Below, piece by piece: positions 34,300-42,719 of a DNA stretch of 64,000 nt. Where the stretch lies: NCBI RefSeq assembly GCF_020193575.1, contig NZ_JADYVD010000044.1, positions 1 to 64,000 on the forward strand, given 5' to 3'. The position numbers were made by a program, and so were the translations under genes. Each line of letters begins with the position of its first letter. Within the stretch, counting starts at the first letter, position 1. The notes under the pieces are model-generated. The model ran no database searches and had not been told where the DNA came from. It worked only from the letters and a program-made list of their open reading frames with translations. Source of the DNA: Ensifer sp. IC4062. Its GTDB lineage: Bacteria > Pseudomonadota > Alphaproteobacteria > Rhizobiales > Rhizobiaceae.

Positions 34300-35469
34300 A
34301 TGAAGCTCTCCGCCGCTATCGACAACGCCATGCCGGATTTGGTGGCCATCCGCCGCGACCTGCATGCGCATCCGGAATTGGGTCTCGAGGAAAAGCGGAC
34401 CTCAGCATTCATTGCACGGCACCTCGATGCGCTTGGCTACACGGTAACAACTGGACTTGCGAAGACTGGCGTGGTCGGCACGCTCAGGAACGGCACCGGG
34501 TCGCGCTCGATCGGCATCCGCGCCGATATCGATGCCTTGCCGATCCACGAGGAAACCGGTCTCGACTATGCCAGCAGGACGCCCGGGTTGATGCATGCCT
34601 GCGGGCATGACGGCCACACGGCGATGCTGCTCGGCGCCGCCCGCGCGCTTGCCGAACGGAGGAATTTCGACGGCACGATCCATCTCATCTTTCAGCCGGC
34701 GGAGGAGAATTTCGGCGGCGCAAAGATCATGATCGACGAGGGGCTGTTCGAGAGATTCCCCTGCGATGCCGTGTTCGCGCTCCACAACGAACCGAATCTT
34801 CCTTTCGGCCAGTTCGCCCTGCGCGACGGCCCGATCATGGCGGCGGTGGACGAGGCGCGGATCACGGTCCATGGCCGCGGCGGTCACGGCGCCGAACCGC
34901 AGGAGACAGCCGATCCGATCGTCTGCGGCGCCAGCATCGTCATGGCGCTGCAGTCCATCGTATCGCGCAACATCCACCCCATGGACCCGACCGTCGTCAC
35001 GGTCGGCGCCTTTCACGCCGGCTCCGCGAGCAACATCATCCCGGAACGGGCCGAGATCGTCGTCGGCATTCGCTCCTTCGACCCCGCAGTTCGCGACGAA
35101 CTGGAGCGCCGCCTCCGCATGGTCACGGAGGCGCAGGCGGCAAGCTTCGGCATGCGCGCCACCGTCGACTACCAGCGAAGCTATGACGCGACGATCAACC
35201 ACAAGAGGGAGACGGATTTCGTGCGCGAAGTCGCCGGCCGCTTCGCCGGGCCAGACAAGGTCGTCGACCTCGCGCGGCCCTTCATGGGCAGCGAGGATTT
35301 CGCCTATATGCTGCAGCAGAGGCCGGGCACCTATTTCTTTCTGGGATCAAGAGTGACAGGCGAGGAGAAGCCACTCCACCATCCCGGCTACAACTTCAAC
35401 GACGATCTGCTGCCGATCGGCGCCGCCTTCTGGACGCAGCTAGCCGAGACCTATCTCGCTACCGCATGA
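34300..35469 (+). CDS. M20 family amidohydrolase (hippurate hydrolase/aminoacylase-like)
   Basis: A 389-residue metal-dependent peptidase-fold hydrolase. Visible are RRDLHAHPELGLEEKRT, ADIDALPIHEETGL, HACGHDGHTAMLLGAAR with metal ligands, FQPAEENFGGAKIMI with catalytic and ligand Glu, HGRGGHGAEPQETADPI, and GSEDFAYMLQQRPGTYFF. Such enzymes remove acyl groups from N-acyl amino acids or cleave related amides in the cytoplasm. As the last gene of the importer operon it may process the imported compound, for instance an N-acylated amino acid. ATG 34300 lies one base after the permease stop. Confidence 0.92.
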   Translation: MKLSAAIDNAMPDLVAIRRDLHAHPELGLEEKRTSAFIARHLDALGYTVTTGLAKTGVVGTLRNGTGSRSIGIRADIDALPIHEETGLDYASRTPGLMHACGHDGHTAMLLGAARALAERRNFDGTIHLIFQPAEENFGGAKIMIDEGLFERFPCDAVFALHNEPNLPFGQFALRDGPIMAAVDEARITVHGRGGHGAEPQETADPIVCGASIVMALQSIVSRNIHPMDPTVVTVGAFHAGSASNIIPERAEIVVGIRSFDPAVRDELERRLRMVTEAQAASFGMRATVDYQRSYDATINHKRETDFVREVAGRFAGPDKVVDLARPFMGSEDFAYMLQQRPGTYFFLGSRVTGEEKPLHHPGYNFNDDLLPIGAAFWTQLAETYLATA

Positions 35470-35472
35470 TTC

Positions 35473-35542
35473 CTTAACCCGGTTCGATTCAAGGACAAGT
35501 GCTACAACGCCGCGGGTCCGATTGGACGCGCGGCGTTGTAAG
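35473..35542 (+). repeat. Partial family 1 element after the amidohydrolase gene
   Basis: CCTTAACCCGGTTCGATTCAAGG-type right-module sequence (35472-35495) is followed by the palindrome CTACAACGCCGCG..CGCGGCGTTGTA (35502-35540). The order of modules is reversed compared with the intact copies. It separates the importer operon from cydA. The remaining bases to 35723 hold no gene. Confidence 0.65.
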
Positions 35543-35723
35543 GGCCGAGCATCAGACACGCAAAAATGCCGCAAGCGAAACTTTGCCGCAGTGTGACAAC
35601 GTGGCGATCCGGCCGTCATTGACGTTTGGCGAATTTGCTTCAGATTCAATCACACGATGAAAAAGCGGCTCCGGCTGACAGGCGGGCGCCTGGCTTTGCG
35701 GCAACGCACAAGAGGATCACGTC

Positions 35724-37139
35724 GTGTTTGAATCCTTCGACGCAACCATGCTCGCCCGCATGCAGTTTGCCTTCACCGTCTCATTCCACATCATCTTTCC
35801 TGCCTTCTCCATCGGGCTTGCCAGCTACCTCGCCGTTCTCGAAGCCCTCTGGCTCTGGAAGAAGGATGAAGTTTACCTGGAGCTTTTCAACTTCTGGAAG
35901 ACGATTTTTGCTGTCGCCTTCGGCATGGGCGTCGTATCCGGGATCGTCATGTCCTATCAGTTCGGCACCAACTGGAGCGTGTTCTCCGACAAGGCCGGCC
36001 CGATCATCGGCCCGTTGATGGGCTACGAGGTGCTGACGGCTTTCTTCCTGGAAGCCGGCTTCCTCGGGGTTATGCTTTTCGGCCTGAACCGTGTCGGTCC
36101 GAGACTGCATTTCTTCGCAACCGCCATGGTGGCGATCGGCACGCTGATCTCGGCCACCTGGATCTTGTCCGCCAATTCCTGGATGCAGACCCCAGCGGGC
36201 TTTACGATGAACGAAGCCGGCCAGTTCACGCCGGTAGACTGGTGGGCAATCATCTTCAACCCGTCCTTCCCATACCGCCTCGTCCATATGGTGCTTGCCG
36301 CCTATCTGACGACGGCATTCGTCGTCGGCGCCTGCGGCGCATGGCATCTCTTGCGCCAGACAGCACCACGCCGGGCCCGCACCATGTTCTCGATGGCGAT
36401 GTGGATGGCCGCGATCGTCGCGCCGATCCAGATCTTGGCCGGCGACCAGCACGGGCTCAACACGCTCGAGCACCAACCCGCCAAGGTGATGGGGATGGAG
36501 GGCCACTTCGAAAGCCATCCCGACGGCGCTCCCCTGGTGCTGTTCGGCGTCCCCAATTCGGCCGAAAAACGCATCGACTACGCGATCGAGGTGCCAAAAC
36601 TGGGGAGCCTCATCCTGAAACACGACCTCAATGCGCCGCTTGCCGGACTGGACACGATCCCCGAGGAACTGCATCCGCCGGTCGCGGTGATCTTCTGGTC
36701 GTTCCGCATCATGGTCGGCATCGGCCTGGCCATGCTCGGCATAGGGCTGTGGTCGCTCTGGTGTCGCTATCGCGGTACGCTCGACAGCGATTCCCGGCTC
36801 CACCGCGCGGCCGTGCTGATGGGACCTTCCGGCTTTGTCGCGGTTCTGGCGGGTTGGGTAACCACGGAAGTAGGCCGGCAGCCTTACACCATCTACGGTC
36901 ATCTGCTGACCGCCGACTCAGTCGCGCCGATCGAAGCTCCTGCCGTTTCCGCCTCGCTTCTGGCATTCATCATCGTCTACTTCTTCGTCTTCGGCGCGGG
37001 AACCTTCTACATCCTGCGGCTGATGGCGCGACTGCCGCGCGATACCATGCCGGAACTGGACGAGGGGCCGATCCGCACGGCGGGTGTCGCGCCCGGCCCG
37101 GCAAGCCCCAAATCACATGGAGCGCATCATGGACTTTGA
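35724..37139 (+). CDS. cydA: Cytochrome bd-type quinol oxidase subunit I (CIO type)
   Basis: A 471-residue integral membrane haem protein that oxidises ubiquinol and reduces oxygen at high affinity. RMQFAFTVSFHIIFPAFSIG carries a haem ligand His. EALWLWKKDEVYLELFNFW, GIVMSYQFGTNWSVF and GYEVLTAFFLEAGFLGVMLF follow, with a second His in FPYRLVHMVLAAYLT and a Met in WSFRIMVGIGLAM. GWVTTEVGRQPYTIYGHL is the family signature. The Q-loop is short, as in cyanide-insensitive oxidases (CioA). The start is GTG 35724 with AGAGGAT upstream. Overlaps cydB. Confidence 0.95.
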   Translation: MFESFDATMLARMQFAFTVSFHIIFPAFSIGLASYLAVLEALWLWKKDEVYLELFNFWKTIFAVAFGMGVVSGIVMSYQFGTNWSVFSDKAGPIIGPLMGYEVLTAFFLEAGFLGVMLFGLNRVGPRLHFFATAMVAIGTLISATWILSANSWMQTPAGFTMNEAGQFTPVDWWAIIFNPSFPYRLVHMVLAAYLTTAFVVGACGAWHLLRQTAPRRARTMFSMAMWMAAIVAPIQILAGDQHGLNTLEHQPAKVMGMEGHFESHPDGAPLVLFGVPNSAEKRIDYAIEVPKLGSLILKHDLNAPLAGLDTIPEELHPPVAVIFWSFRIMVGIGLAMLGIGLWSLWCRYRGTLDSDSRLHRAAVLMGPSGFVAVLAGWVTTEVGRQPYTIYGHLLTADSVAPIEAPAVSASLLAFIIVYFFVFGAGTFYILRLMARLPRDTMPELDEGPIRTAGVAPGPASPKSHGAHHGL

Positions 37140-38133
37140 TCTGCCAATGATCTGGGCCGCCATCATTGCCTTTGCCGTTCTGGCCTATGTCGTTCTCGAC
37201 GGCTTCGATCTCGGCGTCGGTATCCTATTCCCGTTCTTTCCCGAGAAGCATGATCGCGACGTGATGATGAACTCGGTTGCCCCTGTCTGGGACGGCAACG
37301 AGACCTGGCTCGTGCTCGGCGGCGGTGGTCTGATGGCCGTCTTTCCACTTGCCTATGCGACGGTCCTGCCGGCGCTCTATGCGCCGATCATCGCCATGCT
37401 GATCGGCCTCATCTTCCGGGGCGTGGCTTTCGAATATCGCTGGCGCACGAAGCGTGCCGAATATCTGTGGAATTGGGCCTTCGCCGGCGGCTCGATGCTG
37501 GCGGCCTTCGCGCAAGGGATCGCGCTTGGCGCACTGGTTCAGGGAATACCGGTCGAAAACCGCGCCTATGCCGGCAGTTGGTGGGACTGGCTGACGCCCT
37601 TTTCCATCGTGACCGGAATCGCGATCGTCGTCGGCTACGCCTTGCTCGGCGCCACCTGGCTCGTCATGAAGACGCACGGCGATCTCGCCGACCGGGCACG
37701 CGCAATTGCGCTCAGATGCTGCTTTGCGACCATTGGGGCCATGGGTGTCGTCAGTCTCTGGACGCCATTTCTCGAGCCCGTCTATCTGCAACGGTGGTTC
37801 GGCTGGCCGACCGCAACCTTCAGCGTGATCGTACCCTTGCTCGTCCTCGGTTGCCTCTATCTCCTCATCAAAGGCATTCGTGACCGGTACGACGCGCAGC
37901 CGTTCGTCGCCGCCCTCGGACTTTTCGTCCTCGGCTACATCGGCATCGGCATCAGTTTCTATCCCTATATGGTGCCGCCCTCGCTCACCATCTGGGAAGC
38001 GGCCGCGCCGGAGGAAAGCCTTGCCTTCCTGCTTACCGGGGCGCTCGTGCTTGTACCGATCATTCTGGCCTATACCGGCTATGCCTATTGGGTCTTCCGC
38101 GGCAAGGTCGATCCGGACGAGGGCTACCATTGA
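37129..38133 (+). CDS. cydB: Cytochrome bd-type quinol oxidase subunit II
   Basis: A 334-residue multi-helix partner of CydA. MIWAAIIAFAVLAYVVLDGFDLGVGILFPF is split here as WAAIIAFAVLAYVVLDGFDL and GVGILFPF; then VAPVWDGNETWLVLGGGGLM, FRGVAFEYRWR and GIGISFYPYMVPPSLTIWEA. ATG 37129 (MDFDLPMIW) is the usual CydB start and has GGAG before it; it lies inside the end of cydA by 11 bases. The stop overlaps the start of a third tiny gene by one base (TGATG). Confidence 0.95.
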   Translation: MDFDLPMIWAAIIAFAVLAYVVLDGFDLGVGILFPFFPEKHDRDVMMNSVAPVWDGNETWLVLGGGGLMAVFPLAYATVLPALYAPIIAMLIGLIFRGVAFEYRWRTKRAEYLWNWAFAGGSMLAAFAQGIALGALVQGIPVENRAYAGSWWDWLTPFSIVTGIAIVVGYALLGATWLVMKTHGDLADRARAIALRCCFATIGAMGVVSLWTPFLEPVYLQRWFGWPTATFSVIVPLLVLGCLYLLIKGIRDRYDAQPFVAALGLFVLGYIGIGISFYPYMVPPSLTIWEAAAPEESLAFLLTGALVLVPIILAYTGYAYWVFRGKVDPDEGYH

Positions 38134-38246
38134 TGCGGGCGGATGGCACCGGCCGGAAGCTTCTCTGGTTTGTCGCGCTCTGGCTTGCAGGGGTAGCTGC
38201 CGTCAGCATCGTCGGCCTCGCGATCAAACTGGTGCTGGGCACGTAG
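38133..38246 (+). CDS. DUF2474-like single-helix protein of the oxidase operon
   Basis: A 37-residue protein: MRADGTGRKLLWFVALW, then LAGVAAVSIVGLAIKLVLGT. It is one membrane helix with a positive N-terminus. DUF2474 proteins of this size and pattern follow cydAB in many cyanide-insensitive oxidase operons and are thought to be accessory subunits comparable to CydX, although their role is less tested. The ATG overlaps the cydB stop (TGATG), indicating coupled translation. The stop codon TAG is also the first base triplet of an intergenic repeat. Confidence 0.82.
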   Translation: MRADGTGRKLLWFVALWLAGVAAVSIVGLAIKLVLGT

Positions 38247-38543
38247 AGCGGGATGAGGAAAAGTGCGCGGTTTTCCGCCCGCATCCGCTCTCGCTCATTA
38301 AAAGCGAAAAAGCTTCGCTCAAGTTTGAGGGCCTAACTTCTTCATACACATCGGCGGGCGATCGTCGGCGGAGACAGGACCGCACCCTCCTCTCCGGCAA
38401 TCACCCGCCGAGGTGACCACTGCGAAAGCCGCAGTGTGTAGATTACGATGGGGTCGAATCGAGCCCATATCATCGTGATCGCTCTAATAAGTTAGAGCGG
38501 ATGCGGGCGGAAAACCGCACACACTTTTCCTCATTCCCCTAAA
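38244..38543. repeat. Inverted pair of family 3 palindromic elements
   Basis: Copy 1 (38244-38291) reads TAGAGCGGGATGAGGAAAAG.. and ends CCCGCATCCGCTCT. Copy 2 (38492-38543) is its reverse complement with few changes (AGAGCGGATGCGGGCGGAAAAC..). About 200 bases with no gene lie between. The pair could form a large hairpin in RNA or DNA. Copy 1 supplies the stop codon of the DUF2474-like gene. Confidence 0.75.
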
Positions 38544-38610
38544 TCGCTGCGGCCGTTTTGCCTCTTCTCAGCCACGCTCCCCTTTGCTAGCAGTTCGGGG
38601 GCGACGAACC

Positions 38611-38713
38611 CTGCAGCGCCGCGTGTCTTGTCAGGTGCGCAAGGGAGGCTGTAGCACTTTGAATCTCTGCATGTTTTTGTCCTTAAATCGCTATGGTTTG
38701 AGAAAACATGCAG
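38611..38713 (+). repeat. Two-module intergenic palindromic element (family 1)
   Basis: CTGCAGCGCCGCGTGTC.. GGAGGCTGTAG (left module) followed by CACTTTGAATCTCTGCATG.. and ..GAAAACATGCAG (right module). Same organisation and orientation as 23158-23261 and 41922-42023. It precedes the chorismate mutase gene by 35 bases. Confidence 0.78.
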
Positions 38714-38747
38714 GAGGGGCCTCCGCCCCGCAGGAATTGGACAAGCG

Positions 38748-39053
38748 ATGCTGAAGACCCCCGCAGAATGCACCACAATGGCGGATGTCCGCGTCGAGAT
38801 CGATCGGCTCGATGGCGCCCTGATGAAGTTGCTCGCGGAGCGCTGGGGTTACATCGATCGTGCGGCCGAAATAAAGCGCCCGCTCAAATTGAAGGCCGAT
38901 ATCCCGGCGCGCGTCGCCGAAGTGCGGGAAAATGTGCGCAGGCACGCAAGCGAATTTGGTCTCGATCCCGATTTCTACGAGCGCCTCTGGGCCCAGTTGA
39001 TCGACCATGCCATTGCCCACGAACGCCAGCTGCTCGGCGAGGCTGACGGGTAG
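38748..39053 (+). CDS. Chorismate mutase (AroQ class)
   Basis: A 101-residue all-helical enzyme that turns chorismate into prephenate on the way to phenylalanine and tyrosine. ADVRVEIDRLDGALMKLLAE carries the active-site Arg and Asp-Leu pattern. RWGYIDRAAEIKRPLKL has the lysine region, and VAEVRENVRRHASEFGLDPD and YERLWAQLIDHAIAHE complete the fold. It is a stand-alone domain, not fused to prephenate dehydratase or dehydrogenase. The family also includes isochorismate-pyruvate lyases, but no siderophore genes are near. Confidence 0.9.
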   Translation: MLKTPAECTTMADVRVEIDRLDGALMKLLAERWGYIDRAAEIKRPLKLKADIPARVAEVRENVRRHASEFGLDPDFYERLWAQLIDHAIAHERQLLGEADG

Positions 39054-39110
39054 CCCGCGGGGCATCGGAATTGCGTACCGGCGCGCCGACACGGTGATCC
39101 TGGCTCTTTC

Positions 39111-40115
39111 TCAGACGGCCTTGTCGTAGCTGTTCTTGCGCCTGAGATACATCTCCCAGTCGAAGGCGCTCTGCACGATGTTTTCAAGGCTTGCATGGGT
39201 CGGCACCCAGTCGAGTTTCAGCCGTGCAAGCGAGGGGTCCGCGACGACCTGTGCGGCGTCGCCCGGACGCCGCGGTGCATAGTCCACACGGAAATCACGC
39301 CCCGAGACCTCCCGCACCGTGTCGAGAACCTGCAGCACCGAAAAGCCTTTGCCATAACCGCAGTTGCTCGTCAGCGGTTCACCGCCGCCCCTCAGATAGC
39401 CGAGCGCGTCCTTATGTGCCGCAACGAGATCGGCAACGTGGATATAGTCCCGAATGCCGGTTCCGTCGGCGGTCGGGTAGTCGGTTCCGTAGACATCGAC
39501 CTTGCGGCGTATACCAAGGGCCGCCTCGCAGGCGACCTTGATGAGATGAGTGGCACCAGCCGTCGATTGGCCGGCGCGACCAAGCGGATCCGCCCCCGCA
39601 ACATTGAAATAGCGCAGCACCACATAGCGGAAATCGTGAGCGGCCGCGGCATCCTGCAGCATGATTTCCGACATCAGCTTTGAGCGGCCATAGGGGCTCT
39701 CGGGACGTAACGTGACCGTTTCTTTGACTGGATCGGCAGTATCCTGTGTCCCGTAAACCGCCGCGGTCGATGAGAAGACTAAGTGGCGAATACCGGCCGC
39801 TATCGTCGCGGCGATCAGCGTGCGCGTGTTCGCCGTGTTGTTTTCATAATAAGTAAGCGGGTCGGCAACGGATTCCGGGACGACCGCTGACCCCGCGAAA
39901 TGGATAACCGCATCGATCTCGTTTTCCGCAAAGATCCTGCTGAGCAGCGTCCTGTTGCCGACGTCCCCGAAATAAAACTTTGCTTCCGGCGCGATCGCCC
40001 AGCGAAAGCCTGTCGACAACCGGTCAACCACGACGACAGACTCTCCCGCATCGAGAAGCGACCACACCATGTGGCTGCCGATGTAACCCGCTCCACCCGT
40101 TACCAGTATCGCCAT
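39111..40115 (-). CDS. galE: UDP-glucose 4-epimerase
   Basis: A 334-residue extended SDR that interconverts UDP-glucose and UDP-galactose for surface polysaccharides and galactose use. The NAD motif is MAILVTGGAGYIGSHMVW. VIHFAGSAVVPESV, FSSTAAVYG, the catalytic Tyr-Lys in SPYGRSKLMSE, YFNVAGADPLGRAGQS and YGTDYPTADGTGIRDYIHV are all typical. It is a single gene here. Rhizobia often also have exoB of the same family in an exopolysaccharide cluster; nothing exo-like adjoins, so galE is the safer name. Confidence 0.92.
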   Translation of the reverse strand: MAILVTGGAGYIGSHMVWSLLDAGESVVVVDRLSTGFRWAIAPEAKFYFGDVGNRTLLSRIFAENEIDAVIHFAGSAVVPESVADPLTYYENNTANTRTLIAATIAAGIRHLVFSSTAAVYGTQDTADPVKETVTLRPESPYGRSKLMSEIMLQDAAAAHDFRYVVLRYFNVAGADPLGRAGQSTAGATHLIKVACEAALGIRRKVDVYGTDYPTADGTGIRDYIHVADLVAAHKDALGYLRGGGEPLTSNCGYGKGFSVLQVLDTVREVSGRDFRVDYAPRRPGDAAQVVADPSLARLKLDWVPTHASLENIVQSAFDWEMYLRRKNSYDKAV

Positions 40116-40301
40116 CGCCCGACTTCCATCCGCTCAAAGATGGAAACAGAAAAGACGAGCTGAGCTTTCTGAATTGGTAAACTCGGGGCGTGCCCGGCGG
40201 CTTTCGCCCGATATTCTCGTGGCTGTAGTTAAGCAGCGCTCTGCGGATTATCGAGAATTTTATCGATGACGTCGCAACTCCGCCCGCCGCCGGAGAGGTG
40301 A

Positions 40302-40571
40302 CGAGCGGTATGGGTCGATTTCTCCGGTTGCGGGCAGGGTTTCATCGCCGGCGGCAATGGTGATTGCAACAGCACCGGAAAGACGCCCAAGACGAACAAC
40401 GAGGGACACGTCGTCACGTTGAAGCCCGGAACCTCTCAAAGCCTGGACATTAAGCGCGCCGTAAATCTCCTGCCCGGCAACGACATCGTTGACGGCGAGC
40501 GCCTGGAAGTCGGCAGCCAGGCCAACGTGACCGGCGAGGGCATCACTTTCTTCCTCATGAATGGCGCGCTA
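40302..40571 (+). pseudogene. Remnant of a TadE/TadG-like pilus assembly protein
   Basis: An open frame without a start codon reads FSGCGQGFIAGGNGDCNSTG, then VVTLKPGTSQSLDIKRAVNL and LEVGSQANVTGEGITFFLMN. The last parts resemble the repeated segments of Flp/Tad pilus TadG-like proteins in rhizobia, which contain phrases such as LNPG.Y..GLDI and ..ANVTGTGVTFYL. It is bounded upstream by a stop (40299), and downstream the match ends before the aminotransferase gene that overlaps its frame. No tad genes are nearby. I read it as a decayed fragment; 40116-40301 holds nothing else that I recognise. Confidence 0.45.
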
Positions 40572-40619
40572 TTGGCGGAGCGACTTGAGGCTTGCCTCGA
40601 TCGAGCCGGGAGCGCAACT

Positions 40620-41786
40620 CTACCGACTCGATATAAAGCGGCTGAGGCGCTGAGCCGCCTCCGCAACCTGCGATGGATCGCGCAGAAAGCAGGCGCGCAT
40701 GAAGAGCGAGCCGCCCTCGCCAAAAGCAGTTCCAGGCGCCAATCCGACCCCTGTCTTGTCGACAATGTCGATCGCCGCCTGTCTTGAATCGGTCACCCCG
40801 TCGATCTTCAGGAAAGCGTAGAGCGCGCCGTCCGGCTTCAGGGTTTCGACCCGATTGGTCGCAATCAGCGCGTCGCAGAGCAGGTCGCGGCTCAGCGCCG
40901 CCTTGGCGATGTTCTCGTCGACAAACGCATCTCCCTCGTCGAGGGCCACAACCGCGCCGCGTTGCATGAATTGCGCAACGCCGGATGTCGAATACTGGAT
41001 CAGATTTTCCAGCACCTGTCCCATCGCCGGCGGCGCAACGATCCAACCGACGCGCCACCCGGTCATCGACCAGTTCTTGGAGAAGGAATTGACGAACAGT
41101 ATTCGTTCGTCATCATCCATGATGTCCAGGAACGACGGCGCTCGCCCGCCGGCATAGTAGTAGAGTGCATAAATTTCGTCGGCGATGATCCAGAGGCCGT
41201 ACTTGCGCGCGAGCGTCAGGATCGCCTTGAGATCATCCTGCGTCGCGGTCCAGCCGGTCGGATTGGACGGCGTATTGATGAACAAGGCCCGCGTCTTCTC
41301 GCCGATCGCGGCCTCGAGTCGGTCGAGATCGAGCTGCCATTTGCCATGTTCGAAATGCAGGGGCACGGAAACCGGCCGCGCTCCTGAAATCCCGGCAGCA
41401 GCAGCAAAATTCGGCCAAGCGGGCGTCAGCAGCACCATTTCGTCGCCGGGCGACGTCACCGCCTCGATTGCAAGCTTGATCGCCTGCATCCCCGATCCCG
41501 TGACGTAAAAATTTTCCGGAGACAGCGTCTGCTGGAACCGGCGCTGATAGTAGCGCACCAGCGCTTCGCGAAGCGGTGGGATGCCACGCTGCCAGGTGTA
41601 GAATGTCTCACCGGCCATAAGCGCCTCGGCCGCCGCTCGGCTGATGAAATCCGGCGTGGCAAGATCCCCCTCGCCCACCCAGAGCGGAATCACGCCTTCT
41701 CTTCCGCGCGCATAGTTCACAACCTCGACGATGCCGCTTTCGGGGGCCGAAAGAGAACGAGGGCTGAGACTCTTCGTGATCGTCAT
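40620..41786 (-). CDS. Class I/II PLP aminotransferase
   Basis: A 388-residue aminotransferase of fold type I. LWVGEGDLATPDFI, TFYTWQRGIPPLREAL, NTPSNPTGWTATQDDL, WIIADEIYALYYY and the PLP lysine in FVNSFSKNWSMTGWRVGW are all intact. The motif set fits aspartate-type transaminases acting on amino acids, with TGVGLAPGTAFGEGGSLFMR near the end. ATG 41786 has GGAG a few bases upstream. It stands alone between repeats and a gene remnant, so the substrate is open. It is distinct from the AruH-like enzyme at 28852. Confidence 0.88.
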   Translation of the reverse strand: MTITKSLSPRSLSAPESGIVEVVNYARGREGVIPLWVGEGDLATPDFISRAAAEALMAGETFYTWQRGIPPLREALVRYYQRRFQQTLSPENFYVTGSGMQAIKLAIEAVTSPGDEMVLLTPAWPNFAAAAGISGARPVSVPLHFEHGKWQLDLDRLEAAIGEKTRALFINTPSNPTGWTATQDDLKAILTLARKYGLWIIADEIYALYYYAGGRAPSFLDIMDDDERILFVNSFSKNWSMTGWRVGWIVAPPAMGQVLENLIQYSTSGVAQFMQRGAVVALDEGDAFVDENIAKAALSRDLLCDALIATNRVETLKPDGALYAFLKIDGVTDSRQAAIDIVDKTGVGLAPGTAFGEGGSLFMRACFLRDPSQVAEAAQRLSRFISSR

Positions 41787-41812
41787 GTGTGGGCTCCATC
41801 TGCATGACAAAT

Positions 41813-42023
41813 CATGCAGCAATTCAAACTGCTACAGCCCGCAGCTTCTAGACGCTTTTGCGCAGACGATCACGCGACATTATCTGACCGGTTTATCGAT
41901 TTTTGTGATGTTTTGCGGCTCCTACAGCGCCGTGCGTCCTTTCAGGCGCACAAGGGACGCTGTAGGGCTTTGATCTGCTGCATGTTTTATCCTTAAATCG
42001 GCTCCAAATAGGGAAACATGCAG
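41813..42023. repeat. Family 1 element pair, one partial inverted and one intact
   Basis: CATGCAGCAATTCAAACTGC..CTACAGC at 41813-41838 is the reverse complement of the module junction. The full two-module copy at 41922-42023 runs CTACAGCGCCGTGCGTCC.. to ..GGGAAACATGCAG. Both lie between the mscL 3' end and the aminotransferase start. No gene is seen in 41787-42059. Confidence 0.75.
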
Positions 42024-42059
42024 GAACGAATTCGGAAGCCGCAATTGCCTTTGAGGCGA

Positions 42060-42488
42060 TCAGGCGCGCTGTTTTAACAGGTCGCGAATCTCGGAAAGAA
42101 GCAGGATATCCGCCGGCGGCGGAGCCGCGGGCGCCGCTTCCTTTTTCGTTTCGATCGATGCACGCAGCCGGTTAACGACCTTGATCATCAGGAAGATGAT
42201 CCAGGCAAGAATCAGGAAATTGATGAGCACGGTAATGAAGTTGCCATAGGCAAAGACGGCGCCCTGCTGTCTGGCTGCCGCAAGCGAGGGTGCGGTGACG
42301 TTTGCGGAAAGCGGGATGAAGTAGTTGGAGAAGTCGAAGCCGCCGCCCGTGATGGCGCCGACGATCGGCATCACGAGATCGTTGACGACCGAATCGACGA
42401 TCTTGCTGAAGGCGGCGCCAATGATCACGCCGACCGCAAGATCCATGACGTTGCCGCGGGCAATAAACTCCTTGAATTCGTTCAGCAT
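42060..42488 (-). CDS. mscL: Large-conductance mechanosensitive channel
   Basis: A 142-residue channel that opens on osmotic downshock. It shows the N-terminal helix [20 protein letters not shown], pore helix [35 protein letters not shown] with periplasmic loop, second helix [20 protein letters not shown], and a C-terminal amphipathic bundle [15 protein letters not shown] 42488 has GGAGAG about 6 bases upstream and gives the standard N-terminus; the longer frame is rejected. A single gene, divergent from the histidine kinase gene. Confidence 0.96.
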   Translation of the reverse strand: MLNEFKEFIARGNVMDLAVGVIIGAAFSKIVDSVVNDLVMPIVGAITGGGFDFSNYFIPLSANVTAPSLAAARQQGAVFAYGNFITVLINFLILAWIIFLMIKVVNRLRASIETKKEAAPAAPPPADILLLSEIRDLLKQRA

Positions 42489-42719
42489 GCGACTCTCCAT
42501 GTGGTCCCCATTTGAGAACGGCAACCGCATCTGTCCTACGCGGCAACCGCTGGTTTGGAATCTAGACCAAAGGTCGCCCAGTGGGAACCGTTCTTTGCAT
42601 TTGATCAACTCGGATCAACGCCGGGCGCGAACGCCCGCTTTCTTGGACTTAAGACGCATAGGCCGGGCAATTCTCAACCCGCTGGACTTGCCCTATGCTG
42701 CTTTTCGGAGGAGTGAGGC

